Assembly: GCF_014770435.1 (NCBI RefSeq)
Contig: NZ_CP061739.1
Coordinates: forward strand, 310,001-374,000
Length of the DNA stretch: 64,000 nucleotides
Direction: 5' to 3'
Origin: Psychrobacter sp. 28M-43
Lineage (GTDB): Bacteria; Pseudomonadota; Gammaproteobacteria; Pseudomonadales; Moraxellaceae
Shown here: positions 57,312 through 64,000 of the stretch, in pieces
Position numbering within the stretch: the stretch's first letter is position 1
How the letters are laid out: each line of letters begins with the position of its first letter
Program-made: the position numbers and the translations under genes
The notes under the pieces: generated by a model
Told to the model about the DNA's origin: nothing
Database searches by the model: none
What the model saw: only the letters and a program-made list of their open reading frames with translations

Positions 57312-57331
57312 AATAATCTTTGTTGATTATT
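57312..57331 (+). promoter_or_regulatory. Candidate Fur operator upstream of fur
   Basis: AATAATC (57312-57318) and GATTATT (57325-57331) form an inverted repeat with a 6-base spacer, 49 bases before the fur ATG. It partly resembles the Fur box (GATAATGATAATC). Fur often represses itself, so the position fits, but the match is only partial. Confidence 0.35.
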
Positions 57332-57380
57332 TATCTCATATTTTCTATTTGTTAAGACTGTCACAGTCAAAAGGGATATT

Positions 57381-57815
57381 ATGGCTTCTTTTACCAATCA
57401 AGATTTACGTAGAGCAGGACTCAAGGTCACGTTACCTCGTATCAAAATTTTAGAGCTATTAGAAAGCGCAGAGCTGCATCACATGAGTGCAGAAGAAGTG
57501 TATAAGGCGCTTATCGAGCAAGGTGAAGACGTAGGTCTTGCCACTGTCTATCGTGTCCTAACACAGTTTGAGCAAGCAGGTATTGTTGAGCGTCATAACT
57601 TTGAAAACAATCTATCTGTATTTGAGATTACTCAAGAAGAGCATCACGATCACCTAGTTTGTGATGTGTGTGGCAAGATTATAGAGTTTCATAATGAAGT
57701 CATCGAAGAAGAACAGCTAAAAGTAGCAGAAAAACATGGCTTTAAACTGTCTGGGCATTCTCTTGTGTTATATGGCATTTGCGCAGATCAAGCCTGTAGA
57801 GACAGCGCGAAGTAA
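57381..57815 (+). CDS. fur: Ferric uptake regulator Fur
   Basis: Iron-responsive repressor of 144 residues. The N-terminal winged helix has RRAGLKVTLPRIKILELLESAELHHMSAEEVYKAL and VGLATVYRVLTQFEQAGIV. Metal ligands are in EEHHDHLVCDVCGKIIEF, and a second cysteine pair CADQAC is near the end. AAGGGA precedes the ATG. Divergent from bamE, as in many gammaproteobacteria. Confidence 0.97.
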   Translation: MASFTNQDLRRAGLKVTLPRIKILELLESAELHHMSAEEVYKALIEQGEDVGLATVYRVLTQFEQAGIVERHNFENNLSVFEITQEEHHDHLVCDVCGKIIEFHNEVIEEEQLKVAEKHGFKLSGHSLVLYGICADQACRDSAK

Positions 57816-57872
57816 TCGTCTAGCGTATAAGTAAAAACGCTTATTTCTGCCAGTACTACGATATTGAACAGT

Positions 57873-57908
57873 AAAAAACCCTCGTTATTTATAACGAGGG
57901 TTTCTTTT
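57873..57908. terminator. Bidirectional terminator between fur and pilU
   Basis: AAACCCTCGTTA (57876-57887) pairs perfectly with TAACGAGGGTTT (57892-57903) around a 4-base loop, with A/T tracts on both sides. Confidence 0.93.
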
Positions 57909-57941
57909 TATATGTCTATTATGCGTAGAAAGCGCAATAAT

Positions 57942-59063
57942 TTAGCTCACATCTAACGATAAACTATCGGCACCTTCATCTAAATTAGCCTTGCCATTTT
58001 TGCTGCTGAGCTTAATTTTGAGGCGTAGATCGTTAGGAGAGTCAGCATGTAAGATCGCTTCTTTATACGTTATCTCTCCTTGTTCATACAAATCAAAAAG
58101 CGCCTGATCAAAGGTTTGCATGCCACTGTCTCGTGAACGTGTCATCACATCTTTGATTTCATGGACCTCCCCTTTACGGATATAGTCACTGATCAGCTGC
58201 GAATTTAGCAAAATTTCGATAGCAGCACGTCTTCCTTTACCATCAGGTGTGGGGATAAGTTGCTGTGCGATAATAGCTCGCAAGTTCAACGACAAATCCA
58301 TAAACAACTGGTTATGGCGACTAGTTTCAAAGAAGTGAATAATACGGTCAATTGCTTGGTTCGCATTGTTTGCGTGCAACGTTGCAAATACTAAATGACC
58401 TGTTTCTGCGTACTGGATAGCGTAGCTCATGACTTCACGGTTACGAATCTCGCCAATTAAGATGACATCGGGTGCTTGGCGTAGCGTATTTTTTAGGCCT
58501 GCTTCAAATGAATGGGTATCGATACCAACTTCACGCTGGGTAATAATACAGCCGCGATGTTTATGAACAAACTCAATAGGGTCTTCTATCGTAATAATAT
58601 GACCATGAGAGTTTTGATTGCGATGTCCTATCATTGCTGCAAGGGTAGTGGATTTACCTGTACCCGTTGCGCCAACTAATAGAATAATACCGCGTTTTTT
58701 CATGGCCAATTCTTTTAGCGCTGGCGGTAAACGTAACTCTTCAACCGTTGGAATATTATTTTCAATTTTCCGTAAAATCATTCCTGCCATGTCGCGTTGT
58801 ACAAATGCACTGACTCGAAAGCGAGCTTGCTGTGCTTCATCAGAGATGGCAAATTGACATTCATTGGTTTCTTCAAACTCTTTTCGTTGGCTTGGCGTCA
58901 TCACACCTTTGACCAATCTCATGGTCTGCTCAGCACTTAAAGGTGTTCTACCGACAGGTAAAATTTTTCCATTCACTTTCATGGAAGGTGCTACGTCAGC
59001 AGTAATAAAAAGGTCAGAGCCATTTTTGCTGATCATTAACTGTAATAGTTTATCAATGTCCAT
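57942..59063 (-). CDS. pilU: Type IV pilus retraction ATPase PilU
   Basis: PilT-dependent accessory retraction motor. Start ATG 59063 gives MDIDKLLQLMISKNGSDLFITADVAPSMKVNG, the family start; the longer frame adds nine unlikely residues. Walker A is GATGTGKSTTLAAMIG, then TIEDPIEFVH, ILIGEIRNREVMSYAI and ETGHLVFATLHANN. PilU lacks the AIRNLIRE motif of PilT and has a polar C-terminal tail. pilT is 132 bp upstream on the same strand, so they are probably co-transcribed. Confidence 0.95.
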   Translation of the reverse strand: MDIDKLLQLMISKNGSDLFITADVAPSMKVNGKILPVGRTPLSAEQTMRLVKGVMTPSQRKEFEETNECQFAISDEAQQARFRVSAFVQRDMAGMILRKIENNIPTVEELRLPPALKELAMKKRGIILLVGATGTGKSTTLAAMIGHRNQNSHGHIITIEDPIEFVHKHRGCIITQREVGIDTHSFEAGLKNTLRQAPDVILIGEIRNREVMSYAIQYAETGHLVFATLHANNANQAIDRIIHFFETSRHNQLFMDLSLNLRAIIAQQLIPTPDGKGRRAAIEILLNSQLISDYIRKGEVHEIKDVMTRSRDSGMQTFDQALFDLYEQGEITYKEAILHADSPNDLRLKIKLSSKNGKANLDEGADSLSLDVS

Positions 59064-59195
59064 ATCGCACTTGTACCAGATGTAAGCCAATTAAAATCAT
59101 ATTTTAAAAACGTCAATAAAAAGTAAGAAAGTAATTACAGAGACCATGAGTTGTTTGTTATTTTTGATGGTATCTGTCAATACTGTCTGTCAGTA

Positions 59196-60251
59196 CTATA
59201 AAAATGCCTCAGGCTGCTTGGCATAAGGACGTGCAACATCCTTACTAATAGTTCCTTTACTTACCAAGTTCTTTAACGTCTGATCAAGGGTAATCATGCC
59301 ATCGCCTGCACCTGTTTGGATAGCAGAGTACATTTGGGCAATTTTGTTCTCACGTATTAAGTTACGGATAGCAGGGGTACCTATCATGATTTCATGGGCG
59401 GCTATACGTCCACCTACTTGACGACGCAACAATGTCTGTGAAATAACAGCTTGCAACGACTCGGATAGCATAGCGCGGATCATATCTTTTTCAGCGGCAG
59501 GAAATACATCAATAACACGGTCAATCGTTTTAGCCGCTGAGCTGGTATGCAAGGTGCCGAATACTAAGTGGCCAGTTTCTGCTGCGGTCAACGCTAAGCG
59601 GATAGTCTCAAGATCACGTAGCTCACCAACTAAGATGACATCGGGATCCTCACGTAGGGCAGAGCGCAATGCTGGCTCAAAACCCAAAGTATCACGGTGT
59701 ACTTCACGCTGGTTGATCAAGCTTTTCTTAGATTGATGCACAAATTCAATCGGGTCTTCGATAGTTAAAATATGCTCTTTACGGCTTTCGTTAATATAGT
59801 CAATCATCGCCGCAAGTGTTGTCGATTTACCTGAGCCTGTTGGGCCCGTGACCAATACCACACCACGCTTAAAGTCTGAAACGCGTCTAAAGACATCGCC
59901 CATACCTAAGTCTTCCATCGTTAATACTTTAGAAGGAATGGTACGAAATACAGCACCTGCACCGCGGTTTTGATTAAAAGCGTTGACACGAAAACGTGCT
60001 AGATTAGGAATTTCAAAAGAAAAATCCGTTTCAAAAAACTCTTCAAAGTCGGCACGTTGCTTATCATTCATAATGTCATAAATAAGCTGATGCACAACTT
60101 GATGGGTCATTTCTGGCATATTGATACGTGTCATTTCACCATCGACACGTATCATGGCCGGCATACCTGCTGAAATATGTAAATCTGATGCCTTATGTTT
60201 AACCGTAAAGCGCAGCAAGTCTTCGATATTAAGATTATTTTTTTCAGCCAT
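59196..60251 (-). CDS. pilT: Type IV pilus retraction ATPase PilT
   Basis: Main motor of pilus retraction. Walker A GPTGSGKSTTLAAMIDYIN, then TIEDPIEFVHQ, ILVGELRDLETIRLALTAAETGHLVFGTLHTSSAAKT and the diagnostic TPAIRNLIRENKIAQM. 351 residues, full length. It is divergent from yggS, a widely conserved arrangement, and far from the pilin genes at 18-30 kb. Confidence 0.97.
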   Translation of the reverse strand: MAEKNNLNIEDLLRFTVKHKASDLHISAGMPAMIRVDGEMTRINMPEMTHQVVHQLIYDIMNDKQRADFEEFFETDFSFEIPNLARFRVNAFNQNRGAGAVFRTIPSKVLTMEDLGMGDVFRRVSDFKRGVVLVTGPTGSGKSTTLAAMIDYINESRKEHILTIEDPIEFVHQSKKSLINQREVHRDTLGFEPALRSALREDPDVILVGELRDLETIRLALTAAETGHLVFGTLHTSSAAKTIDRVIDVFPAAEKDMIRAMLSESLQAVISQTLLRRQVGGRIAAHEIMIGTPAIRNLIRENKIAQMYSAIQTGAGDGMITLDQTLKNLVSKGTISKDVARPYAKQPEAFL

Positions 60252-60580
60252 AATTTGATATTCCTATCACTTAGTCTAGGTAAGACAAAACACTATAAAA
60301 GTACGTGGTAAACTATTTATCGATAGCCTTAGTATAACAAGGGATGATAAGAGACTCACTAGTACATGTCTTTACCATCAGCAGCATATGTTAAAGCATG
60401 TAACAATATCATAACAAGACTGTGAGTATTTAACCATCTACTAAATTAAGAAAAAACAGAACTGGATCGTTTTAAAATAACTCTCATAGAAGTTATTTCT
60501 AATTTACTTTTAAGGATCGGATAGTTATGTTTTTTTTATAATAAAAATTGCCGAAAAAATCTCAAAAAATTAATCAAGCA
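60252..60580. other. Divergent pilT-yggS spacer
   Basis: About 340 AT-rich bases between divergent genes. No ORF or strong promoter was identified. AGGGCAGAGC just before 60594 is the ribosome site of yggS. Confidence 0.4.
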
Positions 60581-60593
60581 ATGAGGGCAGAGC

Positions 60594-61310
60594 ATGAAGG
60601 AAATGAATGGCAATATTGATGAAGTGACACTTATCGATAACTGGCAACAAGTTAGTAAGCAGATGAAGCAAGCGTATAATCATGCTGACAGACAGGCTGA
60701 CAATATTATGCTGCTGGCTGTTTCGAAAACGAAACCTGCCGATATGATCGCAACTTTAGCGAAGCAGGGACAGCGTGATTTTGGTGAAAACTATCTACAA
60801 GAAGCCATCGAAAAAATTACTAATCTTAAATCTCAACCTGTAGGCAAGAGTATCGTTTGGCATTATATCGGTAGTATTCAGCGTAATAAGACACGTGACA
60901 TTGCAGAGCATTTTGATTGGGTGCAAACGGTTGAGCGCGATATCATCGCCAAACGATTGAATGACCAACGACCAGCTGACCTGTTACCATTGAATGTGTT
61001 GATCCAACTAAATATCGATAATGAAGACAGCAAGTCCGGATGTTTGCCAGCCCAGTTGCCAGAGCTGATAACAGCGATTAAAGGGTATAAGCGCTTACGA
61101 CTGCGAGGTTTGATGATTATTCCTGCTAAAGCAAATACGGATGCCTTTGCTCGAACTAAGCAGTTGTTTGAAGAGGTCAAAGCCGATTGTCCAGAATTAA
61201 ATAATTGGGATACGCTTAGTATGGGTATGAGTGGCGATATGGCAGAAGCGATAGAAAACGGCACAACGATGGTACGTGTCGGCACTGCTATCTTTGGTCA
61301 ACGTGCTTGA
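60594..61310 (+). CDS. yggS: PLP homeostasis protein YggS (PLPBP/COG0325)
   Basis: Alanine racemase-like TIM barrel that binds pyridoxal phosphate and balances its pool. The PLP lysine lies in MLLAVSKTKPADMI; other signatures are FGENYLQEAIEKI, WHYIGSIQRNKT, IQLNIDNEDSKSGC, GLMIIPA and LSMGMSGDMAEAIENGTTMVRVGTAIFG. 238 residues. The first ATG is used; ATG 60603, with AAGGA close before it, is an alternative. Confidence 0.95.
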   Translation: MKEMNGNIDEVTLIDNWQQVSKQMKQAYNHADRQADNIMLLAVSKTKPADMIATLAKQGQRDFGENYLQEAIEKITNLKSQPVGKSIVWHYIGSIQRNKTRDIAEHFDWVQTVERDIIAKRLNDQRPADLLPLNVLIQLNIDNEDSKSGCLPAQLPELITAIKGYKRLRLRGLMIIPAKANTDAFARTKQLFEEVKADCPELNNWDTLSMGMSGDMAEAIENGTTMVRVGTAIFGQRA

Positions 61311-61323
61311 AACCATATGAGTA

Positions 61324-61350
61324 GGCTAGTTAAGCATTCTTTAACTAGCC
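61324..61350. terminator. Possible terminator between yggS and the CorC/HlyC-type gene
   Basis: GGCTAGTTAA (61324-61333) pairs perfectly with TTAACTAGCC (61341-61350). No long T run follows, so termination is less certain. Confidence 0.5.
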
Positions 61351-61356
61351 AGTAAA

Positions 61357-62631
61357 TTAAATGACATCTTCTAATTTGGTTACTAGCATCTGTGTGATTT
61401 TAAGATTATCAGTCGCAATAATCTCAAATCGATAATTGGCATACTCAATCGTATCGGTCTTCTTAGGAATTTTTCGGAGCATATACATCATAAATCCACT
61501 GATAGTCTCGTAATTTTGACTGCGTGGTAGGTCGACGATATCTAATGCACGAATTACATCTTCGATAGGGGTCATGCCATCGATTAACCAGGAGTTGTCA
61601 GTGCGCTGGACAATAGGCTGTTCCTCTAGCGTTACCAACTCACCCATCACAATGCTCATCACGTCCTTTAAGGTGATAACACCAACGACTAGGGCATATT
61701 CATTCACAATAACCGCAAAATCAGCGCCAGTAGATTTAAACATCTCTAATACTTCAAACAAAGACAACGTATCAGGCACGAAAAGTGCTGGCTTCAATAG
61801 AGTCTTGTTTGTCAGGCTAACTTCCTGTTGGTTCAAAACCAAAGCTAAAAAGCTACGAGATTCCACATAACCAACGATATGTTCTAAATCGTCATCATGG
61901 CAGACCAAGAACTTATTGTGTGGCTGCTCAATCATGATATTCACGACTTCTTCGGTACTTGTCTTGGTATCAAAGTAAACGATATTTTCTCGAGGGTTCA
62001 TTACTGAGGTGACGGTACGCTCCTGCATATCAAAGATATTTTCGATCAAGTGATGCTCTTGCTTTTTTAATACACCTGCTTCAGCACCTGCATCCATCAC
62101 TGCATAAATATCTTCTGGTGTCATATCATCTTGACGTATGGTTGAGATGCCAAAAAGTTTAAACAGGATATTTGCAGCCCCATCGAACACCCATATAATG
62201 GGCTTTAGTATAAATATTAATAGCATCATCGGGCGTACGAGCCGTACTGCTATCGTTTCAGCATTTGACATGGCCAAACGCCTAGGCATTAGATCGGCAA
62301 GTAGTGAAAACAAACTCGTGATGAGTACAAATGATATAACCGATGCTATTGTTTCACTATTTAATAACTGCTCGAGATAAGGACTGATGGCTGATTCACC
62401 GACGGCACCAGCTGAAATAGCGACCGCATTTAGCACTATTTGTACGACGGTAATAAAACTTCCAGGATGCTCCTGCATATTAAGGACGTCAAGTGCGCGA
62501 ACATCGCCTTCTTTTGCCATAATTTGGAGCTTGATTTTACGACCTGCGGCAATGGCAATCTCAGCAGCAGAGACAAAGGTACTTAAGGCAAGCAGTAAAA
62601 GAAGAAAAACACTAGCGGTTAGCAAACTCAT
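61357..62631 (-). CDS. DUF21/CBS/CorC_HlyC membrane protein (CNNM-type)
   Basis: The start is ATG 62631 (MSLLTASVFLLLLLALSTFVSAAEIA); the longer frame adds 39 unlikely residues. An N-terminal DUF21 domain with three to four helices is followed by two CBS domains (SVMNPRENIVYFD and KPALFVPDTLSLFEVLEMFKSTGADFAVIVNEYALVVGVITLKDVMS) and a C-terminal CorC_HlyC domain (SWLIDGMTPIEDVIRALDIVDLP). 424 residues. The family is linked to magnesium and other divalent cation transport in some members. The old name hemolysin is not supported here. Confidence 0.9.
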   Translation of the reverse strand: MSLLTASVFLLLLLALSTFVSAAEIAIAAGRKIKLQIMAKEGDVRALDVLNMQEHPGSFITVVQIVLNAVAISAGAVGESAISPYLEQLLNSETIASVISFVLITSLFSLLADLMPRRLAMSNAETIAVRLVRPMMLLIFILKPIIWVFDGAANILFKLFGISTIRQDDMTPEDIYAVMDAGAEAGVLKKQEHHLIENIFDMQERTVTSVMNPRENIVYFDTKTSTEEVVNIMIEQPHNKFLVCHDDDLEHIVGYVESRSFLALVLNQQEVSLTNKTLLKPALFVPDTLSLFEVLEMFKSTGADFAVIVNEYALVVGVITLKDVMSIVMGELVTLEEQPIVQRTDNSWLIDGMTPIEDVIRALDIVDLPRSQNYETISGFMMYMLRKIPKKTDTIEYANYRFEIIATDNLKITQMLVTKLEDVI

Positions 62632-62733
62632 GACGTACTCGAAAAAGAAATAAAGATAATTAAGGCAAAATAGTTGGTGAAACTGTGTGGAAAAAATCAG
62701 GTTAGGTGTAGAAATTTTTGGTGGATAAAAACC

Positions 62734-62758
62734 AAAAAAGCTGGGCAAGCACCCAGCT
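62734..62758 (-). terminator. Terminator of nadE
   Basis: Read on the minus strand, AGCTGGG pairs with CCCAGCT around a 6-base loop and continues in Ts. A second hairpin, CCTCTCAACTT with AAGTTGAGAGG (62801-62833), lies between it and the nadE stop. Confidence 0.8.
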
Positions 62759-62843
62759 AATAGTAAAAATTCGATATCTTGTAAAACTGGCTAACTAGTA
62801 CCTCTCAACTTATAAATAGTGAAAGTTGAGAGGTGTGTAGTAA

Positions 62844-64000
62844 TTAACCTTTGATTGACCACTTATTAACCAATGGATAACGGCGCTCACGTCCGAAAGC
62901 TTTATGGCTAATCTTAGTGCCGATAGGAGATTGCAAGCGTTTGTATTCGCTGTTGTCTACCATTTTTATAACTTTAGCGACCATCTCAGCATCGAAGCCT
63001 TTATCAATAATCTCTTGATAGCCCATGTCTTCATCGATATATGACGTCAAGATACCATCTAACACATCGTAGTCAGGTAGGCTGTCTTGATCTTTTTGAT
63101 CTGGACGTAATTCAGCCGATGGTGGACGAGTGATAACGCGCTCAGGAATAACCGGCGTATCTTCTAAACGGTTACGATAGCTTGCCAATTTATATACTTG
63201 AGACTTGTATACGTCTTTTAATACGTCAAAGCCGCCAGCCATGTCGCCATATAGCGTTGAGTAACCAACTGCCAATTCTGACTTGTTACCAGTCGTAATA
63301 ACTAAATGACCGAATTTATTGGACAAGGCCATTAAAATAACACCGCGAGCGCGCGCTTGGATGTTTTCTTCGGTCGTGTCCGCTGGCGACTTATTGAATA
63401 AAGGCGCTAACGTATGACGGATGCCTTCGACAGCGTCAAAAATAGGGCAGACGGTGTAAGAAACATTTAAGCGACGTGCTTGGGCTTGAGCATCTTCTAG
63501 ACTGATTTGAGAGGTATACTCGTATGGCATCATGACTGCGTATACCTTATCAGCGCCTAACGCGTCAACAGCGATACAGAGTGTCAATGCTGAGTCAATA
63601 CCACCTGACAACCCGACAATAATGCCAGAGAATCCTGAATGGTTGACATAGTCGCGTAGACCGACGACTAACGCCTGATACATTTCAGATTCACGGCTCA
63701 AGGTTAGAGGCGCTTTGGTCTGCTCGTTAAACTTAGCAGTTTTCACATCTAACGTAGCCAGTAGCAACTGGTTCATAAAGCGTGGCGCTTCATGAGCAAT
63801 GCTACCGTCAGCTTGTACAGCCATAGAGCCACCATCAAACACTAGATCGTCTTGCCCGCCCACTGCGTTGACATAGACGATAGGTAGCTTATTCTCACGA
63901 CTACGCTTGGCCAGCATGGTTTTGCGATTGTCTTGCTTTTCAATCTCAAAAGGTGACGCGTTTAAGCTTACGATTAGATCAGCACCTTGCTTTTTAAGCT
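62844..64000 (-). CDS. nadE: Glutamine-dependent NAD+ synthetase, 3' part
   Basis: Last step of NAD synthesis: amidation of nicotinic acid adenine dinucleotide. The frame is open to the window edge, so the gene starts beyond 64000 and about 385 codons are seen. The visible part begins in the nitrilase-like glutaminase domain (ADLIVSLNASPFEIEKQDNR, VYVNAVGGQDDLVFDGGS). It is followed by the synthetase domain with the PP-loop GLSGGIDSALTLCIAVDALG, TGNKSELAVGYSTLYGDMAGGF and RPPSAELRPDQKDQDSLPDYDVLD. The apparent Met at 63917 is internal. Confidence 0.95.
   Translation of the reverse strand, partial: LKKQGADLIVSLNASPFEIEKQDNRKTMLAKRSRENKLPIVYVNAVGGQDDLVFDGGSMAVQADGSIAHEAPRFMNQLLLATLDVKTAKFNEQTKAPLTLSRESEMYQALVVGLRDYVNHSGFSGIIVGLSGGIDSALTLCIAVDALGADKVYAVMMPYEYTSQISLEDAQAQARRLNVSYTVCPIFDAVEGIRHTLAPLFNKSPADTTEENIQARARGVILMALSNKFGHLVITTGNKSELAVGYSTLYGDMAGGFDVLKDVYKSQVYKLASYRNRLEDTPVIPERVITRPPSAELRPDQKDQDSLPDYDVLDGILTSYIDEDMGYQEIIDKGFDAEMVAKVIKMVDNSEYKRLQSPIGTKISHKAFGRERRYPLVNKWSIKG

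Noticed and set aside
62632..62748. Extra 39 N-terminal residues of the CorC/HlyC-type protein
   Set aside because: Phe/Tyr-rich non-conserved sequence; the family start with the first membrane helix is at ATG 62631.

Overview
The window is bacterial chromosome, almost certainly from a gammaproteobacterium of the family Moraxellaceae and most likely Psychrobacter. The protein sequences, the scattered type II secretion genes, the pilA-tfpO pair, the dsbC-hom and mutS-fdxA orders, and the moderately AT-rich composition all point that way. This assignment comes from reading the sequence, not from a database search. There are no rRNA genes, CRISPR arrays, intact insertion sequences or prophage.

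Region 1 (1-12.4 kb) holds three type II secretion genes, gspE, gspF and gspG. gspE is split from gspF by about 8.3 kb. The intervening block holds a RidA-family gene and a DUF4442 gene on the minus strand, a MITE-like repeat, a two-gene McrB/McrC-type restriction module, three tRNA genes (Pro, Arg, His) behind a strong sigma-70 promoter, an AraC-family regulator and an unrecognised 353-residue protein that appears translationally coupled to a 10-codon leader ORF. Region 2 (12.5-18 kb) is envelope redox and lipid: a free-standing copy of the DsbD N-terminal domain just upstream of full dsbD, then outer-membrane phospholipase A (pldA) and comF.

Region 3 (18.3-29.7 kb) is the type IV pilus block. 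A tightly coupled minor pilin operon (fimU/fimT-like, pilV, pilW, pilX, pilY1 and two pilE-like genes) is followed by the major pilin pilA, a pilin oligosaccharyltransferase (tfpO/pglL type) and a second, different pilin. Both pilA and the second pilin have a recognisable sigma-54 promoter with exact -24/-12 spacing, and a long hairpin terminator separates pilA from tfpO. The tfpO gene is visibly more AT-rich than its surroundings. The retraction motors pilT and pilU lie far away at 58-60 kb, with yggS divergent from pilT.

Region 4 (29.7-64 kb) is mostly housekeeping: fdxA, mutS, secA, a small lipoprotein, two DUF2382 stress-type proteins, a thiolase, hom, dsbC, a DUF808 membrane protein, rne with a very long disordered tail, rluC divergent from rne, a HAD phosphatase, engB, cytochromes c5 and c4, an SNF-like membrane protein, rnfH, bamE, fur, pilU, pilT, yggS, a CorC/HlyC-type protein, and the 3' part of nadE cut by the window edge.

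The most interesting items are the twin sigma-54 pilin cassette with its OTase gene behind a terminator, the tandem DsbD-alpha duplication, minimal upstream ORFs at gspE and at the 353-residue gene, the McrB lacking a DNA-recognition domain, and alternative hairpins between dsbC and hom. No clear wholly new multi-gene system is visible.
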